Notes: generated by a model not told the origin, from the letters alone. Numbered from the stretch's first letter, positions 22,700 through 34,634 are shown. The stretch is 64,000 nucleotides of DNA from Aphrophora alni (GCA_963513935.1 OY740772.1:15904098-15968097); one strand, 5' to 3'. Translations and numbers: made by a program.

Positions 22700-23823
22700 C
22701 TGAAATCAAAAATAAACATTTGTTAACAAATTGTTAATTTTTATTGGAGTATACAGATGATATTATAATGCAACATAGTAAAACAAAATTTAGGTTTTTT
22801 TTTGCAATTCGAATGTACATTTTTATTCATCTAGTCTTGGGTTAGATCTATCTTTTTTATTATTGCCTACACATAATCATTTTTTATACACTTTTCATGA
22901 AACATAGGAATGTTGTACATTCGGAAATATAAACACTGTACCGCTCTTACCATTATAACAAATTTAATTTTTTTTTAAACATTAGAATGAGGGATTCAAC
23001 TAATTAACCTTACATATAAAACAACTCAATGATTTTTATATTTTCACAATCAAAACTCTAATTATTAAAATTTTTTACTCTTTATGTTACTTTAAACTTT
23101 TTGTTCTCACATATAACAACAGCCTCTAATAATTGAAATCATTGAAACCCTCGTGAGTTGTGTTGTCATCCCGCAAGGCACATGGAAACAATTTTGACAC
23201 TACAGTTTCACGAAAATAATTTTGCGAAGAAGTGATGTGAAATTTATAGAAAATGCAGAGAAACTGATGGATTGCTGTGTAGCCTGTTCACTCTAATATT
23301 TATATTTTTAACTGGACGTACATTTAAATTTGGTTCTTTTAGCAAATATTATTTTAGCAAAATCGTCTCACATTTAGTTCATTGTGCAGATTTTCATCCT
23401 TCATGAAATAGTCCCAACCATTTCAGTACCAGAGAATAAATCATTACATCTTTCCCATAAACATCATAAATTTGACGTAGAATTTTAGTTGGTTTAATGT
23501 TTCCGGAAGGATGGGATGTCAGAACTTTTCTTCAACTTTTTTATTTGTTTTTTATGATTTTTTGATAAATCCCGTTGTTTTGGAGTTAGAGACGCTTAAA
23601 ATTGACGTGTAGGCGATTTTTCGTACTTCCCATTGTTGAATAAAGTTAAAAACTTAATTAGGCATAGTAGTATAGGAAGTGTAAACATCAACACAGGACT
23701 AAACGTAAAATAAATAATTTGTGAAACTTATAAAAACTAGTTAATTCTAGAATTAAGTAGACACAGAAAAATCATATAGTATGAAAATGTGACTAGGGTT
23801 TAACTATCGTAACAGCACTGAAA
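22700..23823. other. Stretch with a short D1 fragment
   Basis: TTCATCTAGTCTTGGGTTAG (about 22832-22855) is a partial minus-orientation D1 repeat. Otherwise nothing is seen. Confidence 0.45.
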
Positions 23824-25560
23824 TTAGGGATGGAACGGAAAGAACCAATTTATAAGCTTTTTAAACCATTTATAAGCCACTCCTCTTATCCCCGCTACCC
23901 ACAATTTATCAAGCAATATCAAATGATCAACTGTGTCAAATGCTTTTGTTATATCAATAAATAAAGGACAACATTTATTATTCTCGTTCATGCCGTTATA
24001 AACAGATTCAAAAAATGAAGTTAATGCATGCTCTGTTGATATCTTTTCCCTAAAACCAAACTGGACACTACACCAATATTTAAATGTTGAAAAGAATTTC
24101 ATAAGCCTTACCTTTTTCTAATATCTTTGAAAAAACAGATAGTAGAGAAATGGTCCTATAACTATTCAAAGAGCTTTTGTGGCTTTTTTTTAAATAACGG
24201 TATGACAAGAGCCGTTTTTAAGCAATCAGGAAAAATGCCTTTGGAAAAACCTAAATTGCAAAGATACTTTAAGATAGGTAATTAATGGTTTGGTGTTGTT
24301 TTAATAATTAATGTATTTACCCTATCATACCCTGGTGCGATTCCCGACTTTAAACCACTGATAATATTTTTAATCTCTCCTCTTGATATTGGTAAAATAA
24401 AGATTGAATTTGATAGACTATTATTGGGAAACAATTTCTCAAGGCCACTCTATCTATGCTAATATTGTTTATATTAGATCTCAGATCTTGTGCTACACTT
24501 AAGAAAAAAATATTAAATGAAGATGCTACCTCTTTTGGATTACTTTTAGTCTACGATCATATGACTTATAATATTGTTTTAGTTTATCATTGTAAGGTTG
24601 AGCTTTTAGTTTTTTATAAATATGATAGCGGTTTTTTACCCGAACACACAACCTATTAGTGATGCAGGGCTTTAAATTAACAAAACTTACCTTACAATCT
24701 GTTATTCCTTTAGAGTCCTCTAATTACTTTATTGAATATTTTTAAAAATGTTTCAAAAGCAGTATTGATACAGTTACAATTGTAAACTATACTCCAGTCA
24801 CAAGAATCAAATTTATGATCCAAGGCTTCGAAATTAATTTTACCAAGTTGTTTCGTTAGAATAACCTGTTTACCCTCAACCAGCAATAGTGATAGAGAAA
24901 CCAAGGAATGATCGGTTAATGCCCAATTTAAAACATCTGTATCAAAAGTTTATAATTTGTTTACGCTGACAAAGTCTCAAAAAGTGATTAGCGTACTGAT
25001 TAGGGACTGATCTACTGATGTCCCTGGTTACTTCATTAATCAAGGATTGAAAGCCAAAACTCGCCATCAAATCTAAATATTTATCTGTTGTCGCAACTCT
25101 TTTCAAAATATTAATATTTACATTATCAAAAACGATAAAACTTTTGCCCCGATTAGCTTGCAATACATCTTCGATATCACAAAGGAAAGTATCAACAGGC
25201 TGATGATGTAATCTATAAATGGCCAATATTGTTATCTCAGTCTGAAGCATATAGAGAGAGATAACAACACACAGTCTGCAGAGTAAACAGTTGATAAAGC
25301 AAGGCCTCTACAAGACAACTCGTGTCTAACATACACTACCACCCCATAAGCACGGTAATTATATTGCAATTACTAAACATATTAAACCATTTATTATATA
25401 AAAATTAAATTCATCATCATAAATCCACGTTTCACAGAAAACAATGATATCTGGTTTAATATGCGAACTCTCAATACTGTTAAAAATGTGTCAAAGTTTT
25501 CTCTGAAACTACATATATTTTGACATAGTAGCCTATATTAAAAAGTGAAGACATCAATTG
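23824..25560 (-). pseudogene. Non-LTR retrotransposon ORF2 remnant: endonuclease plus partial RT
   Basis: LINE polyprotein relic, transcribed leftward. About 25480-25380 encodes an apurinic-like endonuclease start (IKPDIIVFCETWIYDDEF), followed by VVVYVRHELSCRGLA and then the stretch at 25250-24942 (ITILAIYRLHHQPVDTFL). The GDFNIN-type box is altered to FDNVNIN. DHSLVSLSLLLVEGKQ near 24900 marks the end of the endonuclease domain. After a linker, reverse transcriptase begins near 24370 (LKSGIAPGYDRVNTLIIKT, then GIFPDCLKTALVIPLF) and continues at 24102-23824 with FGFREK and FIDITKAFDTVDH, the block containing the first catalytic Asp. The YADD box and everything downstream are missing. Several frameshifts and stops. 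Jockey/CR1-like by feel. Confidence 0.85.
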
Positions 25561-25631
25561 TTTAGTGGAATGAGATTTTACAAGACTGAATTTCACAAAC
25601 TAAAATTACAAGTATGAAAATCAACCCAAAC

Positions 25632-25702
25632 ACACCCTCTCTCTCTCTCCTCCCATCTTTCATACACACACCCCCCACACACACAGACACAAACACACGT
25701 TC
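25632..25702. repeat. CT/CA-rich low-complexity tract
   Basis: Short (CT)n then (CA)n runs, close to the 5' side of the LINE remnant. Confidence 0.8.
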
Positions 25703-27585
25703 ATTTTATTGCCTCAGGTGACATGACAATGCCTAAAATAACTACATTTCCCAGGGAAGTTCGTTAACAAAGTTTCCTGTTTTCCAAGTTAGTTCTGCTG
25801 CTAAATTCCATCTTCAAATCATTAAATATAATTAATTAACACATTATCTTTCTTTCCTCGCGGCGTTTCGTGTCTTACAAATTTTGAAGGCTTATTTTTC
25901 TTCTGGAATAAACAAATTGAAACCGGACTTCCATGTTCCGATCCTTCCAAAAACTGATAGATTCACTCAGATGTCATCAGAGGGGTGTAACTTAGCAGAT
26001 TTGTTACTGGTGATATACAATAATTATCGTTGGTACTAATGAAAGCGCTAGTGTCGCAAAAAAAACACTCCAGTAGTTAACCGGGGGTGCTATCAATCAA
26101 ATCAGTCGTCTTGTTCACAATTATTCTGAAATGTTTTATATAACTTTTTTAATTAACACTAAAGATCTGACTTACTTCGATACTTTGTGTTTACTATATG
26201 TTAGACTATAGGTGTAAGGAAAGGTTATGTTAGGTATTGATGGGTTAATCATTCGATGACGAGTTTTCTTACACATATATCTATTTTGAGGTCCTCTGAG
26301 TCCAAAAGAGTAGTTTTTTGAAATGATGTCTGTATCGCATCTACAGCTCAAACGTGTAGACTGATTTTAATAAAATTTAACATATGTGCATATTTTGACC
26401 AAACTTCGTGTAGTTTTCGTAATGACGTTTGTCTGGTATCTTTGGGTCATATCTTGGGACGGTTCTTTCATTTGAGGATAGCTGTTATGAAGAAACACAA
26501 TCAGTTGTAAATATTTTGATGTAACTTTGCTCAAGTTTAGGACCGTCTAAGGGCCTAAACATAACGTAATCACCATCCTTAGACCAGGTTTCAGGGCTCT
26601 AGAAACACGGAACTGTTTAATCAGAAATACCATTTCTTGATCATTTAACTTATTAGGCAACCGTAAAAACTTTAAAGAACCTTTTTGTCACAAATAATTA
26701 AAATCGAATAAACCTCACCACTGATTAGACTTTTCGTCGTATAATTACTTTGATATTCCAGGCGACCAGAACTTATCGTTGGGGAAATACCTTCATTTCC
26801 TCATACTCTAGCAGTCTGGTTTTAAAAATAATTTAAATACTAATCATACAGTTATGTCTTAATGGTGTTACAAGATTTATTGTCCATATATTATTGCCGA
26901 TGTAAGGAAAAAGTACATGTCGATCAGTCAATGATATAAACAGGCATATATTATCCTTTCTTAACACGTTAATTTTATTTCTAATTGATGTAATAGACGG
27001 CTTAGGTTATCGATATTTTCAATCTTTTATTAACTCTGTCTTTTCCTTAAAAATGGAATAATAAAATACAAATTACTTTATTCATTCTGCAGAGTAAATC
27101 TTTGTTCTGCGTGTAGTTAATGCATGCGCAGAAAATGTAAAACCCTCTACACTAATTAATTCAGCCGAATGGATTCATTCCTAATGAATGACTTTTGTAT
27201 AAAGTGAGGGTATTAAAATTAAAATTAAAATTTAGATGTAGTTTTATTAACAGTAAGGAAAACAAAACTTCCACGAACCACAAAAACAAAAACAAAACTA
27301 AGATTATTATATATCTAATATGTTTATTATATTATCTTTATATACGTTTCGATGACATAGTAATCATTCTATTAGAAGTTCAATAGGGTTCCATATAAGC
27401 GCCCTTATACCATGTTCTTATCTTAAGGCCGCCATCGTTCTACGTACAGACAACGACGACCGGATGGCGTATCTAAAATCACTTTTGCAATTTCCTGAGG
27501 TCTGAAAAGTGGAAATGCATACACAAAATTTAGCTAGAACTTATTACAAACTTCGAATACTGTAAAAAGAGGAAGAAATTTGGAA
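25703..27585. other. Stretch without a recognisable gene; diffuse repeats
   Basis: TTTTGAGGTCCTCTGAGTCC with AAAAGAGTAG (about 26284-26312) recurs near 47010 (TTTTGAGGTCTATCGAGTCT). A fragment near 27430-27510 (CGTACAGACAACGACGACCG) resembles family E at 45.9, 51.5 and 62.7 kb. Confidence 0.45.
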
Positions 27586-27589
27586 TAAA

Positions 27590-27685
27590 TAGCCTTCGAA
27601 TATTCTTATAGCATCAGGGTCAGAAGAGAAAAAGAGTTGGCAAAAAGGAACTTAGTAGAATATATGAAAAAAGGGAAATCAGTGG
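27590..27685 (+). repeat. Dispersed repeat D1, copy 5
   Basis: TTCGAATATTCTTATAGCAT, CAGGGTCAGAAGAGAAAAAG and AGTTGG match D1; the 3' half is decayed. Confidence 0.65.
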
Positions 27686-28330
27686 TTTTATTGGTTTAAT
27701 AAAAAAATTATTATTTACCTAACATTTAGACTATTTTGTTTGTTATGATATATTCTACAAATTGCAATGTAGTATACCTTTTAATACTGACACCAAATTT
27801 CAAAAGGCGACAGTAAAATAGGTAATAAATATTGTAAAATAACAATATATTGTTTTCCCTATTAAGAAATATTCGCTTTCTATGGAAGATTCACTAATTG
27901 CTACTGCACAGGAAAGTCATTAGCTGGTGTTATTTGTTTTTGTACAATAAGGCAAAGTTAACTACCCACAATCAACAGTCGAAACATTCCAAGTGATCAG
28001 ACTTGATAATTGATTATTTCGAGTCACGATTGGTGAACACAGATAGGACATATTTACAACCAAGATTAAAATGACTAATGTAATACATAGGTAACATGAA
28101 TCTTTGGTGATGAGAGAAGCAATCATGTGCGTGGTTGAAGAGTAAATTGTGCCCTCGCGTGATAAATAAGTAATCTTATCAAACTTTATATTGATGACTA
28201 ATAATAAGTTTTCTTTCTAATTATTTTGAATAGTTTCAAACTATACTAGAACAATATTTGTAGTTATAGACTTATTGCGTAATTATTCATATTATTTATG
28301 TAGTTTACTCAGAGATTTATTATTATATGT
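27686..28330. other. Stretch without a recognisable gene
   Basis: Nothing supported. Confidence 0.4.
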
Positions 28331-28334
28331 GTAT

Positions 28335-28670
28335 ATAATAACTAACAGACTACGTTTCGAGATGAATCGAAACAAAAAGTTGTTCATTTCGATAAAACCG
28401 TTAGGTATCTTACGCCGTTGGCATACAACCACTGTTTATTTAGTTGACCAGTGCAGGTTCTCGGTTTAACTTGATTCTCTTGTTGTGTTGTGTAGTTATG
28501 TGATTTTTAGTTTCTTTTGATAAAGTTTATATTAATTTGACAGCTCCTGCTGGGTTTCTTTCTTAGATTTATTGTTAGGTTTCAGCTTTCAATATGATTT
28601 TTTATATTTTAGCTCACTTGAGAACGGAGGTTGTTTCATTCTTTCGAAACGTCGTGTGTACGTTTTGATA
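28335..28670 (+). repeat. Family H repeat, copy A
   Basis: About 330 bp homologous to 31430-31760: GATAAAACCGTTAGGTATCT, GGCATACAACC, GTAGTTATGTGATTTTTAG and CACTTGAGAACGGAGG in the same order, ending in CGAAACGTCGTGTGT. The left end also carries an inverted GTTTCGAG word at about 28352. Confidence 0.7.
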
Positions 28671-28849
28671 ATATACAATGATGAAGAATGCCCGTAAATA
28701 ACATTTATAGTCTGCATTACGTGTTCATTATCCAGCGTCACAGTTCTGAAGTTTCACTGCCCCTTGATTTAAGCAAAAATCCTCTCGTTTATTATCGCTT
28801 TTCATATCTAAAAGAAGGAAATGAGGAAAATGAAGACCCTTATTCTGAC

Positions 28850-28980
28850 GATCGAATTCTATGTTAGCTTCAGAGTCGGAAGTCAACAAGAGGAGGTCAA
28901 GAGAGAAGTGATAGGAAAGATGAAATAGAGAAATGTGACCCAAGACGCATGAAATAAGGTGAACCAGCTAGAGATTAGAG
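28850..28980 (+). repeat. Dispersed repeat D1, copy 6
   Basis: AGAGTCGGAAGTCAACAAGA, AAGTGATAGGAAAGATGAAA and CCAAGACGCATGA align with D1. Confidence 0.65.
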
Positions 28981-28984
28981 GCTA

Positions 28985-29400
28985 GCTGCTCAATCAATCC
29001 CAATCCGATGTTTCACAGTATGTATTCAGCCACTCATTATCAACCTTTGCAAATCCGCATCGATTTTCCCTGACCATCTATTTAGAGGGCTTCTTTTCTC
29101 CATTCTGGCTTTTAATATATGCCAATCAAACATTCTACCGACATGTCTCAACCAGTAAAGTTTAATATATCCTATGATGTATTATCGATTCAATCTCAAT
29201 ATTACTAAGCATCCTCTAAACATTTATCTGAGAATAGGGCCGTAGTTTCTTTCAAAGTATTTCCAAATTTCCTTGTATTATTCGCTGACAGTTTCTATGT
29301 CTCTGACACATATGAAATGAATGCTTTCTTTTCTTACTGACAACCACCGGATTAACACATCTGTTGAATAGTTTCGATTGGTTTTGGGTATCTGAAATAG
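28985..29400 (-). pseudogene. LINE reverse transcriptase, C-terminal fragment
   Basis: On the minus strand near 29270-29225 one frame reads YFERNYGPILR. After a break, 29180-29050 reads IIGYIKLYWLRHVGRMFDWH and then ARMEKRSPLNRW and GKIDADLQRL. This is the thumb/C-terminal signature common in insect endonuclease-reverse transcriptases (canonical form roughly RLRWLGHVxRM followed by a basic RPRGRPxxRW patch). Upstream parts are barely legible and the copy carries several stops and frameshifts. It belongs to a different element from the 24-kb LINE. The clade cannot be set from this fragment. Confidence 0.7.
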
Positions 29401-30010
29401 TTTGTTCCTTTTTTTTCTGTACAGTTTATATAGAGTTTTGTTAAAATAAATGTCGTCACAAAAAAAAATTAAAAAATAGTAAACATAGTTCTATCACATT
29501 TATAGAACAAAATAACATTTTACTTTTTCCAAATATTTAATGTACTAGAAACAATTAATTGATTTTGACAGTTACATTGATAGAAATACGTCATTGGGTT
29601 CAAATGAGCTAACCAATGAGTTGTTAAAATTATCATGGTTATTATATTAGTCACAACAAAAATAAGCTCAAAACAAGTTAAAAATGTAAACCCTACCACG
29701 GTTGATTTGTATTGGTACTACAGTATAACTTGTACAACATAACTTGTATATATAAAACTAAGTTCCGATACAAGTTAATAAATAAAATAATTCTAAACCT
29801 TTTATTCAAATTGATCCCAATGATTATGACAATTAAAGCAATTTCCAATATTAAAGGAATTACATGCGAAGCTTGCTCATACTCTATTATTGGAGTTATC
29901 GTAATGCTGAGCTGTGGTAAATTCTTTTCCCGAAGAACGCCAACGTACTTTAGCAGCGTTCACCCGTCCGGCAGTCTCTCCGCCTAGGTACAATCCTTCA
30001 GCTGATCGAT
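29401..30010. other. Unrecognised stretch with one G+C-richer patch
   Basis: About 29900-29995 is G+C-richer. A plus-strand frame (29712-29987) ends SVHPSGSLSA, and the opposite strand is also open (GGETAGRVNAAKVRWRSSGK). Neither is recognised. Confidence 0.3.
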
Positions 30011-30014
30011 TGAT

Positions 30015-30068
30015 CTCGTATTCCCTTCAATACGAGCTTATATACGAAAGCTCGTAATTCATGACGAG
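30015..30068 (+). other. Cluster of overlapping hairpins (CTCGT/ACGAG)
   Basis: CTCGTATT (30015-30022) pairs with AATACGAG (30029-30036). GAGCTT (30034-30039) pairs with AAGCTC (30048-30053). CTCGT (30051-30055) pairs with ACGAG (30064-30068). The stems share nucleotides, so neighbours are mutually exclusive. Confidence 0.6.
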
Positions 30069-30279
30069 TTCGATGGTTACAAGCAAGCGATTTTTTTAAA
30101 CTTTTAGTGTCCTGTAATAATGATTGTATAAATAATGAGGCCAATTTGTGTAAATAAACACAATCATTGTATGAAATTAAAATTTTCAGAATTTAACAGT
30201 ACGATTAATAGGATCATTAAACTCCCTATTATATTTAAATATTTGTATAAAGAAATAAAAAATATAAAAACCAAATTTT

Positions 30280-30610
30280 AATTTAGTTGGTTGAATTAAT
30301 AAGTAACACGTAGAATAATATAAAAAAGATACTGAAGAATTAGTTTGAGTACAATCTTCTGCCAATCCTAGCATTGACATATTATTTACATTTATCGACG
30401 CGTTTCGGAGTTCCTCCATCATTAAGAGTAGGTCTCTAAGAGGGAGGAACTTGCAGTTATGGTATAATGAATTGGATTAAGTACAATCTTCTGCCGATAC
30501 TAGAATTGATTTTAATTCATATTTATCAACGCGATTTAGAGTTCCTTCATCTCTAAGAGTAGTTCTCAAGAATGGAGGAACTAGCACATATAAGAATGAA
30601 GAATATTGGA
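30280..30610 (-). repeat. Hammerhead-like repeat, GGAG subfamily, with degenerate second copy
   Basis: On the minus strand of 30399-30435: TGAT, then GGAG-GAA-CTCC (perfect 4-bp stem), then GAAACGCGTCGATAAAT. A tandem, more decayed copy lies at about 30470-30600 (CAACGCGATTTAGAGTTCCT on plus). Both are preceded by ACAATCTTCTGCC(A/G)AT. The 58.9-kb locus belongs to the same subfamily. Confidence 0.65.
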
Positions 30611-30689
30611 AAAAATTTCATGATACTCCAACCGTAAGAATGTAAATATATAGGTCGTATTTGCTCTTTACCTTGGATCTATCTTTAGT

Positions 30690-31210
30690 ACTTTATACTT
30701 AAAATAGCATAAAAAAATTGCTCTAAAGTGCATTGAGTAATCCTAAAGATTAAATTCCGATGTTGGATAATTCAGGAATTTATTAAATCAACTTTAACAC
30801 ATGTGATAAAATATGACACAAAGAGACAATTAGAAATTATTTTAAAAGAACATTTTAATCTAGCTTGGCTGTACAGATGGTACAAACCAATCAAAATTTA
30901 AAGTTTTTTTAAATGTAACTATTATTCCTCCATTTAAAACGGCCAATTTAATTTTAGTGTATTATTCTTAAAATAGCCTGGAAAAATGTAAATTGGTTTA
31001 AAAATAAATTCCGACGTAATCCTAAAGATAAAATTCCTACGTTAGAGAAATTAGATATATTAAATAGATTGTAATACATGTGATAAGATATGTCTCGGCC
31101 AAATGAGAGAACAATTAGATTTAAAAACATTTAACACATATGTCAAATATGATAGATCAAAAAGGTAGCTAAATAATTGCTACAAACTAATCATAATTGC
31201 AAATTTAAAT
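30690..31210. repeat. Direct tandem duplication, about 265-bp period
   Basis: CTTAAAATAGC (30697 / 30967), AATTCCGA (30753 / 31005), ACATGTGATAA (30799 / 31077) and AGAGACAATTAG / AGAGAACAATTAG (30821 / 31107) recur in order. Non-coding. Confidence 0.65.
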
Positions 31211-31429
31211 AAGCGATGCAAAAAAAAGCAGAATTTTTTCAACAAGCATCCACCTATAAACTATTCGTCACCATATATGTGAATTTTATAATTGTTAATA
31301 AAAAAAAATTAAAATTACGGTTTAAATTTGCTTCGCATAAATATTTATTTTTGCTTAAATCTTATTTGATATAAAAATGAGTTTTTAAAGACTGCAATAT
31401 CCGGTTATTTTTTCCCCAATTATTTCTAA

Positions 31430-31760
31430 TTACACATTTCACTAAAACTTTTACGAAATCGATAAACCCTATTTTGAAAAGTTACTTTTTATAACATCCC
31501 CATAGTTGATAAACCGCTAGGTCGTTATTCTTTGACATACAACTCCTATTAGTTACTTAATGAGATGTTTACCGTTTATTGTGTATAGTTATATGACTTG
31601 TGATTTTCCTCAGGACTTTTGAATTTTATCTAAGTTTTTTTAATGGGTTAATTAACTTTTGATCATGTTGTAGGTTTATCACTTGATAAACGGGGTTGAC
31701 TTTTACTCTTGAAACGTCGTGTATTAATTTGTATATGTATAAACAATATTACCCGTTCGA
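31430..31760 (+). repeat. Family H repeat, copy B
   Basis: Homologous to 28335-28670 through GATAAACCGCTAGGTCGTTA, ACATACAACTCC and CACTTGATAAACGGGGTTGA, ending in TTGAAACGTCGTGTATT. Confidence 0.7.
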
Positions 31761-33060
31761 TTGAACTATATTAATTATTACATCAATCAATAATAATTTC
31801 AAAACCAGAACTCTATAAATTGATGCATAGTCACCCTGTAGCTTGTTTTAGTGACTCTTAAATATTAGCAGGTTCACTCTGTATGGGACACTATACTTAT
31901 TATTCTGCAGCTTTGTATTTTAACTTATTATTAGAGATTTTTCTTTGTTTAAATCTACTACTGATGTAAAATGCAAGATGGCTGTCATCACGTCATTGTA
32001 CTTAAACCTGCACTTTATATAACTTGGTTTTCTTATCTGTGTGCTGCATACATAGTCATCGCTTGTTTTTACGTTGCAAATAAAATAAGGTTATATTGGA
32101 ACAAAGTGGATTTTGTTTTTATTTAAAAGAAAAAATAATATTTGTGGTTCCCGAAATTCTACCACTACAATTTTAAAATTAAAAAATAAATATCGTATTC
32201 AATATAGTTTATTTTAATTTCCCAATAAACATAGTATAAAGAAAGTTATGTGATGGGTAAAAAAATGGATGCCGATTTTTATGTGGAAACGTTGGTCACC
32301 CTGAGTCCAATCAAATTTTTGTCTAGCGTCTGTTTTCTGTTGTATATGTAGTGATTTACTCATATATATAGTAAAAACCGGTGAACGGGTTTTAATCAAA
32401 TTTGGTATATATCTATATTTTTGCCATATCTCGGGAGTATTTTGTTAATTTCTTAAGTTTTGTTAATTCTTAGCTATCATAAGAAATAAATTTTTCTCAA
32501 AAATGTAGCCTCTACAAATCCCAATAAAACTTGTTGATCCCCATCAATTCAAAAATGCTGATTCTTGTGTTATACGTTAAAAAAATTAATCCGGAAATTA
32601 TTATAAATTACAAAAAATTAAATTAATAATTAATAATTAATTACAATTATAATTGTAATAATAATTACAATTATTTAATAACAATTATTATTTAATAATT
32701 AAAATTAATTATTTAAATTGTTCTATTATAAATTACATATTTTTTCAAAATCGTCTCTACCGATTTCGTTCAAACTTTAGTGATGTGAAGTGAAGATTAA
32801 TGACCCTATCCCTTATCCCAAATTATGTAAATATATATATTTTTAAACAAAATAAAATGCTCCCTGATCACTGTTATTAAAACCTGGTTTTTAATCAAAG
32901 AAACGTACTCCGAATAAAGAGTACTTGTATACTATACGGACCTCCCTCCAAATTTTTCATAGTTCAAAACCCGAAAATCCTTTTGCGAATATTTTTAGGT
33001 TCTGTCATCTGCCTACTGACCTAATAAACAAAAATAATATAACTTTCGTTGGCCCCACAG
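31761..33060. other. Stretch without a recognisable gene; AT palindromes at 32620-32710
   Basis: 32620-32710 is almost pure AT with nested AATTATAATT-type palindromes. GATGCCGATTTTTATG at 32269 recurs near 46970. Nothing coding is supported. Confidence 0.45.
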
Positions 33061-33067
33061 CAAGAGT

Positions 33068-33335
33068 TTCATCCGGTCTAAGCCGCGCCACTACGAGGTC
33101 AGTGCTACTGCAACACTCTTACGAGAATCATTGTTTGTATTTAATAGCGGTTTGTGTTGTTATTTTGATGATTTATTAACTTATGTTGGTTTTAAACTGA
33201 ATAATTTCATAAGTCTATTTGAATATAATATAACATATCCTGGCCTAACCTATTTGAGTTTTTAGTAAACTCTAATGTTGATAAAATTTGTGGTAGCAAG
33301 AATCACCACAAATAGGTTAGGTTATTATATATATA
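33068..33335 (+). repeat. Dispersed repeat R2, copy 1
   Basis: Starts ATCCGGTCTAAGCCGCGCCA and continues CTACGAGGTCAGTGCTACTG and ACACTCTTACGAGAATCATT, with a tail AATAGGTTAGGTTATTATAT. Shared over about 250 bp with 51068-51310. No ORF or terminal repeats. Confidence 0.8.
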
Positions 33336-34185
33336 TTTAACAAGGTCGTCTATTGTTCATTTTCATTTTTTAATTAACAACTACTGAAATGACGTTTTCG
33401 GTGACGATTAGTTTTCATTTGATGAATGAGTGAGAAAGTTTGTGCAATGTTTTGTACCGTTATTTGGAAGGATATTTGAGTAACTTCCCTTAAACACCAA
33501 CACACAAAACTATGCCCGCCTACGCGCCAGAGGGAGCTAAACCCACGCTCTACACTTTGACCTTTCTGTTTTGAGGAACTTTTGTTTGCTTTGCTAGTCA
33601 AATTACACTGTATTGTGTATTTTGTAATAATATACAAATTTCCGGAATTATGAAAGCCAATGTTATATTTGTATTTAAGGTAGTTTAACTTTGTACTGTA
33701 AAATTATCTCCGAACTTTTAATTTGTTGAAACACTAATTGTTTCATTGTTGATCATCAAATTTCAACAAATACCATTTAGGTTGTGATTTCGTTATTTGT
33801 TGTCTATTCCCTGAGAAAAAAAACCTCTATTGTATGCAGAAACTCTTTATTGTATAATTGGGATTTATTAAATCATCAGCTGTTATTTTCATTGCTATTT
33901 ATTTGTTGCCATAGCAACGAGTTTTCTCATTGTTGACTAATTTGAGACACACGAATCTAGTAGGTGGTAAAATTGTAGTAGTTTACGATTAATTAATTCA
34001 TTTTATTATTCCATAATTACTTTACCTTTCAAACACGCACGGCATTAATTCAGTGTTACTGTAAATGTGAACGGAGTTTATCAGCAGGGTTAAAACAGTT
34101 TTAGAGTATACAGTAGTGTTGTTAACCTCCAGGATTGTGAATTTAATCAATTGTTACGTTATTGTTACCTTATGCTAAGAATTTC
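33336..34185. other. Stretch without a recognisable gene
   Basis: Holds a monomer-like GAGAAAGTTTGTGCAATGTT at 33431 and an X-box-like site at 33905. No coding frame is supported. Confidence 0.4.
33905..33918 (+). promoter_or_regulatory. X-box-like (RFX) palindrome
   Basis: GTTGCCATAGCAAC fits the RFX X-box pattern, two GTTGC half-sites in inverted orientation. There is no gene model nearby to support function. Confidence 0.3.
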
Positions 34186-34189
34186 ATAA

Positions 34190-34618
34190 GGAACAAAAAA
34201 AGAAGTTCCTTAGCCCTAATAAAAAGAGAGGGAAGGAAGTGCTAAACCTAAGCAGAAGAGAGCTAAAACTCCTCTGTGTTATACTAACAGGAAATATCCA
34301 TTGCAAGTATCACTTAAGTAAGATGGGCCTGGTGGATGATGACACTTGCAGGTACTGTGGTGAAGAGGTGAAACGCATGGAACACATCATCATGGAGTGC
34401 TCGGCCTTATGCCTAAAAAGACATAAATTTCTAGAATTTATCTTCATTTCGGAAGAAGAATTACTAAACCTCCCGACCAGGGGTTTGATCAATTTTGTCA
34501 AAGACATAGATCTCTCCTGAGTCCAACAAGAGGGGGGCACAAAAGATCTAATTAGGTCGCAGTGCAGGAGGCGCTTTTAAAACACTCTCCCCATTCTTAA
34601 TAATAATAATAAATGCTA
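34190..34618 (+). pseudogene. LINE ORF2 C-terminus with 3' UTR and TAA tail (I-like)
   Basis: 5'-truncated non-LTR retrotransposon. The frame runs from about 34197 through LSRRELKLLCVILTG and GLVDDDTCRYCGEEVKRMEH to the TGA at 34518-34520. This is the zinc-knuckle-like CxxC...H...C tail that follows RNase H in I- and R1-group LINEs. The short 3' UTR ends in TTAATAATAATAATAAATG (about 34598-34616), like the (TAA)n tails of I elements. The frame from 34239 is unbroken, so this is a fairly recent insertion compared with other LINE fossils here. The copy is dead because all upstream domains are absent. Confidence 0.85.
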
Positions 34619-34634
34619 ACAATTTTTAAATGTG

